A stretch of 64,000 bases of DNA from Actinokineospora diospyrosa (GTDB lineage: Bacteria; Actinomycetota; Actinomycetes; Mycobacteriales; Pseudonocardiaceae): assembly GCF_024171925.1 (NCBI RefSeq), contig NZ_JAMTCO010000008.1:62001-126000 (forward strand), in the 5' to 3' direction. Each line of letters starts with the position of its first letter. The first letter of the stretch is position 1. Below are positions 7,749 through 16,188 of the stretch, piece by piece. Position numbers and translations under genes: made by a program. The notes under the pieces were generated by a model that searched no databases, was not told the origin of the DNA, and saw only the letters and a list, made by a program, of their open reading frames with translations.

Positions 7749-8972
7749 GGTCGTCCTCCTGTCTTCCCGCGGCGCCCGGGCGGGCACCGCGTCGCGTAGT
7801 GGATCTCGTAGTGGATCCCGTTGTGGTCGGGGCTGGTCCACGCCGCTGATGGCGGCGGCGAGGTGTTTGCGGACGGGCCGCAGGTCGAGCAGTTCGGCGA
7901 CCACCTCGCGCAGCGCGATCACCTCCGGGCCGCCGAGCAGCAGGTGCGCCTGTGCGGCGATCCCGGTCAGCGCGCGGCTGACCGCCGCGTGCCGGACCTC
8001 GTGGTAGCTCTCCAGCAGCCGTTCGCCGCCGCCGCGGAACTGGGCGGCGAGCTTGCCGCCGAGGTCGGCGGCGTCCTGCAGCCCCAGGTTGATGGCCTGC
8101 CCGCCCACCGGCAGCTGCTGGTGCGCCGCGTCGCCCGCCAGCAGCACCCGGCCCGCCCGGTACCGGGTGACCTGCCTGCACGCGTCGCCGAACGCGTTGA
8201 CCCACAGGGGTTTCCCACCGCCGATGTCCTCACCGGTGATCCGCCGCCAGGTCGCGACGACCTCGGCGAAGTCCGGATCGGAGGTGCGCGCGTCCGGGGC
8301 CGTGCCGTACTCGTGCATCATCACCCTGGTCACGCCGTCCGGTCCGCGCGAGGAGATCGCCAGGCCGCTCGGGTGCCGTTCGAAGCGGCGGGCGGGCACG
8401 TCGATCCCGGCGACATCGGCCCGCAGCAGCTCGCGGCCCGCGGGTGTGCCGGGGAAGTCGAAACCCGCCAGCCGCCGCACGGTGCTGCGTTCGCCGTCGC
8501 ACCCCACCAGGTAACGCGCCCGCAGCCGCAGGGTGCCCGCCACGACCTCGACGTGGTCGGGGCGGCTGGTGACCGCGGTGACCTCGTGGCCGCGCAGGAT
8601 CCGCGCGCCGGTGTCGAGGGCGCGGCGAGCGAGCCCGGCCTCGACCACCGTCTGCGGTGCCTTCCACACCCCGGCGAACGGGTGCTCCGGGTCGGCCTCG
8701 GCCAGGTCGAGGGGCAGGCCACCGAAGTGGCCACCCGTCCCGCGCACCGGCGGGCCGAGCACGTCGAGCAGGTCGCGCTCGGCCAGCAGCGCCATCGTCG
8801 CGGCGTGCAGCGTCGAGGCCCTGGACTGCCCGGTGGGGCGGTCCAGCCGCTCCACCACGGTCACCCCGACCCGGTGCGCCCGCAGTTCGCACGCCAGCAG
8901 CAGGCCGACCGGCCCGGCGCCGACCACCACGACATCGGTGTCTCGAGCGGGTACCTCGGTGGTCCGGGGCAC
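6984..8972 (-). CDS. Two-domain FAD monooxygenase / SDR reductase fusion, PgaM-like
   Basis: 662 residues in one frame from a GTG three bases after the aromatase stop. Residues 10-380 are a p-hydroxybenzoate-hydroxylase-fold flavoprotein with VVVVGAGPVGLLLACEL (FAD), LVGCDGERSTVR and GRVLLAGDAAHQ; the usual C-terminal thioredoxin-like domain is absent. Residues 409-662 are a short-chain reductase (TGASRGIGKATA, NNAGVM, YAMTK). The linker contains a 12-bp tandem repeat. The same fusion is known in angucycline pathways (PgaM, CabV, LndM), where it carries out the late 12/12b-hydroxylation and C6 ketoreduction after a PgaE-type enzyme. A strong internal ribosome site lies before the SDR part. 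Confidence 0.9.
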   Translation of the reverse strand: MPRTTEVPARDTDVVVVGAGPVGLLLACELRAHRVGVTVVERLDRPTGQSRASTLHAATMALLAERDLLDVLGPPVRGTGGHFGGLPLDLAEADPEHPFAGVWKAPQTVVEAGLARRALDTGARILRGHEVTAVTSRPDHVEVVAGTLRLRARYLVGCDGERSTVRRLAGFDFPGTPAGRELLRADVAGIDVPARRFERHPSGLAISSRGPDGVTRVMMHEYGTAPDARTSDPDFAEVVATWRRITGEDIGGGKPLWVNAFGDACRQVTRYRAGRVLLAGDAAHQQLPVGGQAINLGLQDAADLGGKLAAQFRGGGERLLESYHEVRHAAVSRALTGIAAQAHLLLGGPEVIALREVVAELLDLRPVRKHLAAAISGVDQPRPQRDPLRDPLRDAVPARAPREDRRTTMGTLSGKTALVTGASRGIGKATAIRLAREGALVAVHYGHDPAAAEEVVAAIEGDGGSAFPVRAELGIPGDVHELFLGLEHGLKERTGSTELNIVVNNAGVMGGVAPEDIVAEQFDQLYAVNAKAPFFIVQRAIGLMPNGGRIINISSGLTRFANPQEIAYAMTKGAIDQLTLHFAKHLGPRGITVNSVGPGITNNGTPVFNMPEVVEQMAKMSVFNRVGDTSDIAAAVAFLAGDDARWITGSYIDASGGTLLGG
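7755..7760 (-). promoter_or_regulatory. Internal Shine-Dalgarno for the free SDR domain
   Basis: Perfect AGGAGG on the minus strand, six bases before the ATG at 7748, embedded in coding sequence. It decides the start of the separate reductase. Confidence 0.75.
7795..7818. repeat. 12-bp tandem repeat in the fusion linker
   Basis: Two units, CGTAGTGGATCT and CGTAGTGGATCC, directly adjacent. They encode a repeated RDPL in the linker between the monooxygenase and SDR domains, so copy-number change would alter linker length without breaking the frame. Confidence 0.8.
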
Positions 8973-8975
8973 GGC

Positions 8976-9914
8976 TCAGCGCCGGGCCCTGGCGTACTCG
9001 GCCGCGTGCCCGAGGGTGGCTCGGCTGTTGCGGCCCAACGCCTCACGCAGGAACTGGCGCGCGTCGTCCACCGTGGCATCGGCACCCAGGACCCGGGCGA
9101 GGTTGTCGGTGTTGACCACCACCGTGTGCTGCGAGCTGGCGGTCGTGCCGCCCGCGCCGTTGTCGGTGAAGTCCCACTGGCCGGTGTGCAGGCTCATCAG
9201 CGCGGGCAGCAGGGTCTGCTTGTAGGCGATGCGGCGGTGCGGGAAGCAGACCCGAACCGACTCGGTGGTGTGCTGGCCGCCGTCCTTGGTCAGCGTGTCC
9301 ATCCGCAGCACCTGCAGCCCGGGGGTGTCCTCGCGCAGGTCGACCGCGGCCACGTGCGGCAGCCGGTCGGACCAGTGCTGGGCCTCGTTGACGAAGTCGT
9401 AGAGGTCCGCGGCCGCGGCGTCGACCTCGACGCTGTCGGTGAACGACAGGATCAGCTCGGCCCGGTTCGCCGCGTCCTCCACGGTGGACTTGAGCGCGGC
9501 CAGCTCGCTGCGGCTGTTGCGGTCGACCGCCTCGTCGATCCACTGGAGACCGGCCGGGTCGTCGTCCACCGCGCGGTAGTCGTGCAGCAGCCGCACCCGG
9601 GCGCTGCCCGGACCGGTCTCCTCGATGATCCAGGTGCCGCCCATCGCGGCGACCGGCGGGGTGGAGCGCTGCTGGCGGAAGGTGATCCGCCGCGCCGCCG
9701 GGTCCAGCTCGCGGCGCGAGGTCCAGCTCTTGGCCTCACCGTTGGCGGTGGCCCAGATCCGGATGAGCTCCGCGGACTCGCCGCGCTCCACGTAGTCCAC
9801 GTGCACCGACGGCGGGAACAGCAGCGGCCAGTTCTCGACCTCGGCGATCATCCGGTACACCTGTGCCGCGGGCGCGTCCACGTCGATGTGGTGTTCGACC
9901 TCTCGGGTGGTCAT
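8976..9914 (-). CDS. Didomain polyketide aromatase/cyclase
   Basis: 312 residues made of two SRPBCC (START-like) domains, about 1-150 and 155-312, the second starting SFTDSVEVDAAAADLYDFV. Didomain aromatases act on polyketides already reduced at C9 and aromatise the first ring. It follows the ketoreductase in the operon and corresponds in position to lndL/pgaL. The two-domain layout agrees with a C9-reduced, angucycline-type decaketide and argues against a tetracenomycin-type unreduced pathway, which uses a monodomain enzyme. Confidence 0.9.
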   Translation of the reverse strand: MTTREVEHHIDVDAPAAQVYRMIAEVENWPLLFPPSVHVDYVERGESAELIRIWATANGEAKSWTSRRELDPAARRITFRQQRSTPPVAAMGGTWIIEETGPGSARVRLLHDYRAVDDDPAGLQWIDEAVDRNSRSELAALKSTVEDAANRAELILSFTDSVEVDAAAADLYDFVNEAQHWSDRLPHVAAVDLREDTPGLQVLRMDTLTKDGGQHTTESVRVCFPHRRIAYKQTLLPALMSLHTGQWDFTDNGAGGTTASSQHTVVVNTDNLARVLGADATVDDARQFLREALGRNSRATLGHAAEYARARR

Positions 9915-9927
9915 GGTGTGCTCCTCT

Positions 9928-10704
9928 CTAGAAGTTGCCGAGACCGCCGCAGACGTTGAGCGCCTGCGAGGTGATGGCCGCGGCGGTGTCGGTGACCAGG
10001 TAGCCGACCAGGCCCGCGGCCTCCTGCGGGGTCGAGTAGCGCCCGAGCGGGATCTTGGCCTGGAACTTCGCGAGGATCGCCTCCTCGGTGGTGTCGAACG
10101 CGGCCGCGTAACCCTGCCGGACCCGTTGCGCCATCGGGGTTTCCACGTAGCCGGGGCACACCGCGTTGACCGTGATGCCGGTCGGCGCGAGCTCGTTGCC
10201 CAACGCCTTGGTGAACCCGACGACGCCGTGCTTGGACGCCGAGTACGGCGCGCCGAGCACCACGCCCTGCTTTCCCGCGGTGGAGGCGATGTTGACGATG
10301 CGGCCCCAGTCGCCCTCGCGCATCCGACCGGTGGTCAGCACCTCGCGGGTCATCCGGAACACGCTGCTCAGGTTGGTGTCGAGCACGTCGAACCAGAGCT
10401 CGTCGTCGATCTCGGCGGTGACCCCGCCGCCGGAGCGGCCCGCGTTGTTGACCAGGATGTCGATCCGCCCGAACGCCGCGACCGCGGCGCCGACGGCGGC
10501 CTGGATGTCCTCTTTGGACCTGACGTCGCAGGCGGTGCCGTCGGCTTCGCGGCCCTGCGCGCGGAGCTGCTTGACCAGGGCGGTGACGTCCTCGGCGGTG
10601 CGGGCGCAGACGAACACGCGGTCGCCCCGCTCGGCGAGCAGTTCGGTCACGGCCAGTCCGATGCCGCTGGTGGCGCCGGTGACGATGGCGGTGTGCTGGG
10701 TCAT
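9928..10704 (-). CDS. C9 polyketide ketoreductase
   Basis: 258-residue SDR: VTGATSGIGLAV (NADPH), NNAGRSGG, catalytic Ser in NIASTAGK and YSASK, and the C-terminal PLGRYSTPQEAAGLVGYL seen in type II PKS reductases. ActIII-family enzymes reduce the C9 ketone of the ACP-bound poly-beta-ketone and so fix the C7-C12 first-ring cyclisation. The start is ATG at 10704, 17 bases after the ACP stop. Equivalent to lndD/pgaD in position. Confidence 0.93.
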   Translation of the reverse strand: MTQHTAIVTGATSGIGLAVTELLAERGDRVFVCARTAEDVTALVKQLRAQGREADGTACDVRSKEDIQAAVGAAVAAFGRIDILVNNAGRSGGGVTAEIDDELWFDVLDTNLSSVFRMTREVLTTGRMREGDWGRIVNIASTAGKQGVVLGAPYSASKHGVVGFTKALGNELAPTGITVNAVCPGYVETPMAQRVRQGYAAAFDTTEEAILAKFQAKIPLGRYSTPQEAAGLVGYLVTDTAAAITSQALNVCGGLGNF

Positions 10705-10721
10705 CGTTGCTCCTCGCCCGC

Positions 10722-10982
10722 TCAGGCGCTGGTCAGCTGGTCGTTGACCAGCCTGATCAGCGCGCGCGGGGTGGTGGTCGTCTCGAGCAGCTCCTCGTCG
10801 AGCCGCAGGCCGTACTCGCGCTCGATGCGGCTGTTGGTCTCCAGCAGCGCCAGCGAGTCGTAGCCGATCTCGGTGAACTCGGTGTCCACCGTGTCCTCGC
10901 GCAGGCCGACGCCCTCCGGTTCGCCGGAGCCCTCCGACAGGATCCGCTTGAGGTCGTCGACGGTGAACCTGGTGTTGGACAT
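10722..10982 (-). CDS. Type II PKS acyl carrier protein
   Basis: 86 residues with the phosphopantetheine motif GYDSLALLE (Ser43), small and acidic as expected. It carries the growing poly-beta-ketone chain for the KS-alpha/KS-beta pair. Located directly after KS-beta and before the ketoreductase, the standard order. A GGAGCAC-type ribosome site precedes the ATG at 10982. Confidence 0.95.
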   Translation of the reverse strand: MSNTRFTVDDLKRILSEGSGEPEGVGLREDTVDTEFTEIGYDSLALLETNSRIEREYGLRLDEELLETTTTPRALIRLVNDQLTSA

Positions 10983-11044
10983 GGTTGTGCTCCTGTGCCG
11001 GGTGGCGGGTGGTGGGTGATCGGTTGTTGGTCAGCGGTGGTGGG

Positions 11045-12277
11045 TCAGCCGCGGTGGCCGCGGAACTCCCGCACCAGGACCGCGGAGTTGAACCCGCCCT
11101 GGCCGCGGGCGAGCACCAGCGCGGTGCGCAGCGGCGCGAGCAGCCGCGGCGCGCCGGTGACCAGGTCGATGTCGTAGTCCTCGGCGAGGCGGACCCCGGT
11201 GGTGGGCGGGATGACGTCGTCGCGCATGGCCAGCAGCGCGGTCGCCAGGTCCAGGGCGGCGGCACCGGAGTAGAGCCGCCCGGTGGTCGTCTTCGGCGCG
11301 GTCACCGGCACGCCGCGCGGGCCGAACACCGCGGTGATCGCCTCGACCTCCACCCGGTCCAGCTCCGGCAGGGCGGCGGCGTCGGCGAAGACGACGTCCA
11401 CCTCCGCGGGCCTGGTGCCCGCGTCCTCGAGCGCCCGCTCGATCGCCGCGCGCAGTCCCGGCTCCCGACCTGACCCCGGCGCCGGGTCGAACGTGGCGCC
11501 GTAGCCCGCGACCTCGCCGTAGATGTGCGGGGCGGCGCGGGTCAGCGCGGCTTCAGCGTCCTCGAGGACCAGCAGCGCGCCGCCCTCGCCGGGGACGTGA
11601 CCGGCCGCGCGGCCGTCGAAGGGCAGGTAGGCGGTCGCGGGGTCCACACCGGTGCTGAGCCTGCCGCTGGTGATCAGCGCCGCCCAGCCCCACGGGCACA
11701 GCGAGGCGTCGATCCCGCCGGACATCATCAGCGGCGTGCCCTTGCGGATCTGCCTGCGCGCCTGGGCCACCGCGTCGAGCCCGCCCGCCTGGTCGCTGAC
11801 CACGACGCCGCTCGGCCCGCGCATGCCGTTGCGGATGGAGATCTGGCCGCTGTTGACCGCGTAGAACCAGGCGAAGGACTGGTAGGCGCTGACGTACTCG
11901 TTGCCCTTGGCCCACAGGTTGCGCAGCTCGTTCTGGCCGAACTCGAAGCCACCCGACGAGCTGGCGGTGACCACGCCCATGTCGTACTCGGGCAGCTCGG
12001 CCGGGCGCACGCCCGCGTCGGCGAACGCGCAGTCGGCGCCCACCAGCGCGAGCTGGGTCATCCGGTCGGTCTGCGGCAACAGCCTGCCCGGCAGCGACGC
12101 CGAGGCGTCGAAACCGGTGATCTCCCCGGCCAGCGTGGCCGGGTACGGGGTGGGGTCGAACCGGGTGAGCCGGTCGATCCCGCTCACCCCGCGCAGCACC
12201 GCGTTCCAGTAGTCCTCGGCGCCCAGCCCGTTCGGCGCGGCGACCCCCAGACCGGTGACAACGACGGTCGCGGTCAT
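11045..12277 (-). CDS. Ketosynthase beta subunit (chain length factor)
   Basis: 410 residues with a ketosynthase fold, but the nucleophile is Gln ([13 protein letters not shown], Gln163), the signature of a chain length factor. It pairs with KS-alpha to prime by decarboxylation and to set chain length. The start at 12277 overlaps the KS-alpha stop (ATGA), so the two subunits are translationally coupled. The longer open frame to 12400 lies inside KS-alpha and was not used. The neighbouring gene set implies a decaketide (20-carbon) chain; this is inference. Confidence 0.94.
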   Translation of the reverse strand: MTATVVVTGLGVAAPNGLGAEDYWNAVLRGVSGIDRLTRFDPTPYPATLAGEITGFDASASLPGRLLPQTDRMTQLALVGADCAFADAGVRPAELPEYDMGVVTASSSGGFEFGQNELRNLWAKGNEYVSAYQSFAWFYAVNSGQISIRNGMRGPSGVVVSDQAGGLDAVAQARRQIRKGTPLMMSGGIDASLCPWGWAALITSGRLSTGVDPATAYLPFDGRAAGHVPGEGGALLVLEDAEAALTRAAPHIYGEVAGYGATFDPAPGSGREPGLRAAIERALEDAGTRPAEVDVVFADAAALPELDRVEVEAITAVFGPRGVPVTAPKTTTGRLYSGAAALDLATALLAMRDDVIPPTTGVRLAEDYDIDLVTGAPRLLAPLRTALVLARGQGGFNSAVLVREFRGHRG

Positions 12278-13536
12278 CGCGCACCCCCCGGCTTGGTCAG
12301 CACCATCGCGGTCTGGAACCCGCCGAACCCGCTGCCCACCGAGACCACGGTGTCCACCCGCAACTCGCGCGCGGTGATCGGCACGTAGTCCAGGTCGCAC
12401 TCCGGGTCGGGCGTGGTCAGGTTGGCCGTGGGCGGCACGACGCCGTGCTCCATCGCCAGCACGCTGGCCGCGATCTCGATCGAGCCGATCGCGCCGAGCG
12501 AGTGCCCGACCATCGACTTGATCGAGCTGACCGGCACCCGGAAGGCGTGCTCACCGAGGCTGCGCTTGATCGCGGCGGTCTCGTGCCGGTCGTTCTGCCG
12601 GGTGCCCGAGCCGTGCGCGTTGACGTAGTCGACCTGGTCGGGGTTGATCCCGGCCTCGCCGAGGGCGACGGTGATCGCCTCGGCCATCTCGCGGCCGTCC
12701 GGCCGCAGCCCGGTCATGTGGAAGGCGTTGCAGCGCGACGCGTGCCCCGCCACCACGGCGTAGACGTGCGCACCCCGGGCGCGGGCGCGGCCGAGCTCCT
12801 CGAGGACGAACACCGCGCAGCCCTCGCCGAGCACGAACCCGTTGCGGGTCCGGTCGAACGGCCGTGAGGCGTGCTCGGCGTCGTCGTTGCGCGGCGTGGT
12901 CGCCTTGATCGCGTCGAAGCAGGCCACCGTGATCGGCGAGATCGGCGCGTCGGTCGCCCCCGCGACCATCACCTCGGCGCTGCCCTCGCGGATCAGCTCG
13001 GCGGCGTGCCCGACCGCGTCGAGCCCGGAGGTGCACCCGGTGGAGACCACGGTGTTGGGCCCCTCGGCGCCGACGGCGAGCGCCACCTCGGCGGAGAACG
13101 AGCTCGGCACCAGGTAGTTGTAGAGGTGCGGCACGGCGTAGCGGTGGTCCACCAGCTCCAGCCGCCCGCCGTCGCTGACCGTGCGGTACTCGGTGTCCAG
13201 GCCCGTGGTCGCGCCGACCGCGCTGCCGATGGTGACGCCGAACCGGTGCGGGTCGACGTCGTCGAACCCGGTGCCGCTGTCGGCGACCGCCTCCAGGGCG
13301 GTGACCACGGCGAACTGCGCCGCCCGGTCCATCCGGCGCTCCTGCTGCGGGCTCAAGCCCGCGGCGGCCGCGTCGAAGTCGACCTCGGCGGCGATCTGCG
13401 AGCGGAACGGCGACGGGTCGAAGGTGCTGATCCGCCGGGTGGCGGTGCGCCCGCTGGTGAGCAGGTCCCAGAAGTTCTTGGTGCCGACGCCGCCGGGGGC
13501 GGTCACGCCGATGCCGGTGATCGCGACCTGCCTCAC
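12274..13536 (-). CDS. Ketosynthase alpha subunit
   Basis: 420 residues. Active-site Cys168 in [16 protein letters not shown], His in [12 protein letters not shown] and [12 protein letters not shown], and GFGGFQTA near the end are all intact. It performs the repeated Claisen condensations of malonyl units on the ACP. It starts at a GTG overlapping the cyclase stop, and stops inside the KS-beta start. It corresponds to lndA/pgaA and is the best single marker for the cluster. Confidence 0.96.
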   Translation of the reverse strand: MRQVAITGIGVTAPGGVGTKNFWDLLTSGRTATRRISTFDPSPFRSQIAAEVDFDAAAAGLSPQQERRMDRAAQFAVVTALEAVADSGTGFDDVDPHRFGVTIGSAVGATTGLDTEYRTVSDGGRLELVDHRYAVPHLYNYLVPSSFSAEVALAVGAEGPNTVVSTGCTSGLDAVGHAAELIREGSAEVMVAGATDAPISPITVACFDAIKATTPRNDDAEHASRPFDRTRNGFVLGEGCAVFVLEELGRARARGAHVYAVVAGHASRCNAFHMTGLRPDGREMAEAITVALGEAGINPDQVDYVNAHGSGTRQNDRHETAAIKRSLGEHAFRVPVSSIKSMVGHSLGAIGSIEIAASVLAMEHGVVPPTANLTTPDPECDLDYVPITARELRVDTVVSVGSGFGGFQTAMVLTKPGGAR

Positions 13537-13859
13537 CGGGCGCTCCAGTGGTAGAACCGCTGGGCCATCGCGTCGGCGGGGGAGCGCCAGGTGTCGGGGT
13601 CGTAGGCCTCGATGTGCGCCTTGAGGTCGGTGCTGATGCCGACGAAGGCGGGTTCGGTCTTGGCCGCCTCGATGCGCTCGCCGCCGTCCTCGGACTCGAA
13701 GTCCTGCAGGTGGAAGTAGAGGCCCCGGTAGCTGAAGAGCTCCCGTCGGGCAGTGCCCATCCGGTGCGGCATGTCGGTGCGGTCGAACTCGGCGAACAGG
13801 CCCGCGACGTCCGCGGCGGACTCCGGGCGCATCCGCGCCACGATCAGCGTGCTGTGCAT
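13533..13859 (-). CDS. TcmI-family polyketide cyclase
   Basis: 108 residues, the usual size of TcmI-type cyclases (ferredoxin-like dimer). Typical pattern: [20 protein letters not shown] at the start, [16 protein letters not shown] in the middle, and [15 protein letters not shown] at the end. In angucycline clusters the lndF/pgaF homologue closes later rings to the benz[a]anthracene skeleton. It sits between the PgaE-like oxygenase and KS-alpha, overlapping the latter by 4 bases. Confidence 0.93.
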   Translation of the reverse strand: MHSTLIVARMRPESAADVAGLFAEFDRTDMPHRMGTARRELFSYRGLYFHLQDFESEDGGERIEAAKTEPAFVGISTDLKAHIEAYDPDTWRSPADAMAQRFYHWSAR

Positions 13860-13875
13860 GGGTTTCCCTTCGTGC

Positions 13876-15348
13876 TCACAGGTGCGGCCCGAACCAGGTC
13901 CGCAGGGCGGTCGGGAGGTCGCGGTGGCTGCCGGGCGCGGCCCAGGCCACGTACCCGTCGGGGCGCACCAGCACGGCGGTGGTGCCGTGCAGGGGGTTGT
14001 CGGGGGTGCTGTCGGTGGCGGTCGCGGTGACCACGTCGACGCGGGTGCGCCAGCCCGCGGCGCGCTCGCGCAGCACCGGGTTGTCGGCCAGGTCGAGCAG
14101 CACCGCCCGGCCCGCGCGCAGGAGGGCGGTGCTGTCGGTCGTCCGACCGTCCGGCAGGGACAGTCCGGTCTTGGGCATCCGCATGCCCCGCAACGGGTGC
14201 GAGCCGCCGCCGACGTCGTAGCGGATCTCCAGCCCGGACACCATGCCCGCCAGGTGCGCGGCGACCTCGCGGTAGCCGACGAGTTCGCCGAAGACCTCGC
14301 GCAGCGGCTGCATCTCCGAGCCGCTGAGGAAGAGCAGCCCCTGCGCCCGGGTGTTGAGCAGCAGCCGCCTGCCCACGGCGTGCCGTTCGCTGTGGTAGGT
14401 GTCGAGCAGCTCGACCCCGGCCGTGCCGCGCACGACCGAGCCCAGCTTCCAGCCCAGGTTGACCGAGTCCTGGATGCTGACGTTCATGCCCTGCCCACCC
14501 GCGGGCAGGTGGATGTGCGCCGAGTCGCCCGCGAGGATCACCCTGCCGCGCCGGTACTCGGTGACCTGCCGGGTGGCGTCGCCGAACGCGCTGACCCACA
14601 CCGGTTCGGCGTGCGAGATGTCCACCCCGGTCAGCCGCTTCCAGGCGTCGGCGACCTCGGCGAACTCCGGCGGCCCGCTGCGCTTGCGCGGCTGGGCACC
14701 GCGCTCGCAGACGATGAGCCGGGTCACCCCGCCGGGCAGCGGGCCGACCATGACCATGCCGCCGGGCAGCGTCTCGCCGATCATCCGCGGCGCCAGGTCG
14801 ACCCCGCGCACGTCGGCCAGGAACATCTCCATGGTGGCCGCGGTGCCGGGGAAGTCGAACCCGGCCAGCTTGCGGACCGTGCTGCGGCCGCCGTCGCAGC
14901 CGACCAGCCACTGCGCGGTGAGCCGCCGCTCGACACCACCGTCGTCCACGGTGACCTCGACCGACTCGCCGGTGTCGCGCAGGCCGGTGATCTCGGTGCC
15001 GCGCCGGATGTCGGCGCCCAGGTCGCGCGCCCACTGCTCGAGCACGGCCTCGGTGGTCGACTGCGGGATGGTCTTGGCGGCCTGGGCCGCGCCGGTGAGC
15101 ACGCCGAAGTCCACCGGCACCCCGCCGAAGTGGCCCTGGTCGCTGGTCTCGAAGTCGGCGAAGCGGCGCAGCAGGCCGCGCTGGTCGAAGACCTCCATGG
15201 TCCGCGCGGTGAAGCCGAGCCCGCGCGACTGCCCGGTCGGCCGGGCCAGCCGCTCCAGCACGACGACCTCGACCCCGGCCAGCCGCAGCTCGGCGGCCGC
15301 GGTGAGTCCGGCGGGCCCGGCGCCCGCGACGATGACTGGTGCGTCCAT
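13876..15348 (-). CDS. FAD-dependent aromatic polyketide monooxygenase, PgaE-like
   Basis: 490 residues from an ATG at 15348 with an AAGGAG ribosome site. Motifs: IVAGAGPAGLTAAAELRLAG (FAD), LVGCDGGRSTVRKLAGFDFPGT, RVILAGDSAHIHLPAGGQGMN, and a C-terminal thioredoxin-like domain from about 380 on. It hydroxylates the first angucyclinone intermediate using NAD(P)H and O2 (C12, and in PgaE also C12b). First gene of the polyketide operon, as lndE/pgaE are. An in-frame upstream extension to 15459 has no ribosome site and crosses promoter-like sequence. Confidence 0.92.
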   Translation of the reverse strand: MDAPVIVAGAGPAGLTAAAELRLAGVEVVVLERLARPTGQSRGLGFTARTMEVFDQRGLLRRFADFETSDQGHFGGVPVDFGVLTGAAQAAKTIPQSTTEAVLEQWARDLGADIRRGTEITGLRDTGESVEVTVDDGGVERRLTAQWLVGCDGGRSTVRKLAGFDFPGTAATMEMFLADVRGVDLAPRMIGETLPGGMVMVGPLPGGVTRLIVCERGAQPRKRSGPPEFAEVADAWKRLTGVDISHAEPVWVSAFGDATRQVTEYRRGRVILAGDSAHIHLPAGGQGMNVSIQDSVNLGWKLGSVVRGTAGVELLDTYHSERHAVGRRLLLNTRAQGLLFLSGSEMQPLREVFGELVGYREVAAHLAGMVSGLEIRYDVGGGSHPLRGMRMPKTGLSLPDGRTTDSTALLRAGRAVLLDLADNPVLRERAAGWRTRVDVVTATATDSTPDNPLHGTTAVLVRPDGYVAWAAPGSHRDLPTALRTWFGPHL

Positions 15349-15505
15349 GTACCTCTCCTTGCGAAATCGGCGGAATCGGTACCTTTTCTTCCCGCGGTGA
15401 ATAACCACCGGCGAGATGTCGGCCGCATTTGCTCTAAGGGGCCGCGGCTGGGAGTCCACAGGATCCGCCGGAACTCCCGCGGATCATCCGTGCTGTGCTG
15501 ACTCC

Positions 15506-15535
15506 ATTATTTGACCGCCTTCACCAACGGGTCAA
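15506..15535 (-). promoter_or_regulatory. Candidate promoter of the polyketide operon
   Basis: On the minus strand, TTGACC (15535-15530) and AATAAT (15511-15506) are separated by 18 bases, about 160 bases upstream of the PgaE-like start. This is an unusually AT-rich -10 for this DNA. Overlapping it is an 8-bp inverted repeat ACCGCCTT (15514-15521) / AAGGCGGT (15534-15541), a plausible operator for one of the pathway regulators. Confidence 0.5.
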
Positions 15536-15614
15536 GGCGGTTCGGGCCGGTAGATGACAATGTTGCCCCAAGCCAATGTGAGAAACGGTTTCCACAGGTT
15601 CTGCCGGACAAGCG

Positions 15615-15647
15615 GCAGGCCCCGGGTTCGGTGAACCCGGGGCCTGC
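15615..15647 (-). terminator. Strong hairpin after the SnoaL-like gene
   Basis: Perfect 15-bp stem (CAGGCCCCGGGTTC at 15616-15629 pairs with 15633-15646, plus one flanking G-C pair) with loop GGT, 19 bases downstream of the minus-strand stop at 15666. No T-run follows, as is usual for actinomycete hairpin terminators. It insulates the polyketide operon promoter from the gene upstream. Confidence 0.75.
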
Positions 15648-15665
15648 GGTGGAACGGGGGAGTGG

Positions 15666-16178
15666 CTACCCCGCGGCGGAGTAGTCGGCGTTCGGCCTGC
15701 CCGCGCCCGAGGTCCACACGACGGTGAAGCTCAGGTCGTCGATCCGCCAGCCGTCCGGGCCGCGTACAGCGGTGACGTCGTAGTAGCCGCCCATGTCGAA
15801 CCGGGTCGCGTGCTCAAGACCCGCGGTGGGCACGCCGTACTCCACGTGCGTCCCGAGGATCTGCACCCGTACCGCGGCCCGGTCGCCGTCGAGGTCGACG
15901 ACGTGGTTGGCGCTGACGTGCAACGTGCTCTGCCAGGTCAACCGAGCTCGCCGCTGGAACTCCGCGAGCCCGTCGAGGCCGCGCCGCTCGCCGATCGGGA
16001 AGCTCAGCCGCACGTCCTCGGTGAAGATCCGCCGGTACCACTCGATGTCCTGCGCCGGGTCCTGCGCGGTGTCCAGGCCCACCACGTAGCGGTCGACCAG
16101 GCCACTGATCTCCTCCCGGTCGAGCAGCGCGGCCAGCCGGGACTCGGCTGGGGCCGCTTGTCGTCCACTGTGGAGCAT
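15666..16178 (-). CDS. SnoaL-like (NTF2-fold) protein
   Basis: 170 residues. The N-terminal helix LLDREEISGLVDRYVVGLD, then FTEDVRLSFP and the beta-sheet half ending in GPDGWRIDDLSFTVVW, match the SnoaL-like NTF2 fold of small polyketide cyclases and hydroxylases. JadX and related proteins of unknown or ligand-sensing role accompany angucycline clusters. The gene is followed by a strong hairpin and preceded at 10 bases by the unknown gene upstream, so they form a two-gene unit. Catalytic role not assignable. Confidence 0.8.
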   Translation of the reverse strand: MLHSGRQAAPAESRLAALLDREEISGLVDRYVVGLDTAQDPAQDIEWYRRIFTEDVRLSFPIGERRGLDGLAEFQRRARLTWQSTLHVSANHVVDLDGDRAAVRVQILGTHVEYGVPTAGLEHATRFDMGGYYDVTAVRGPDGWRIDDLSFTVVWTSGAGRPNADYSAAG

Positions 16179-16188
16179 GAGGTCCTCC

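Noticed and set aside
12278..12400. Upstream start for KS-beta
   Set aside because: Would extend into KS-alpha with non-family sequence; the ATG at 12277 gives the exact ATGA coupling seen in other type II clusters.
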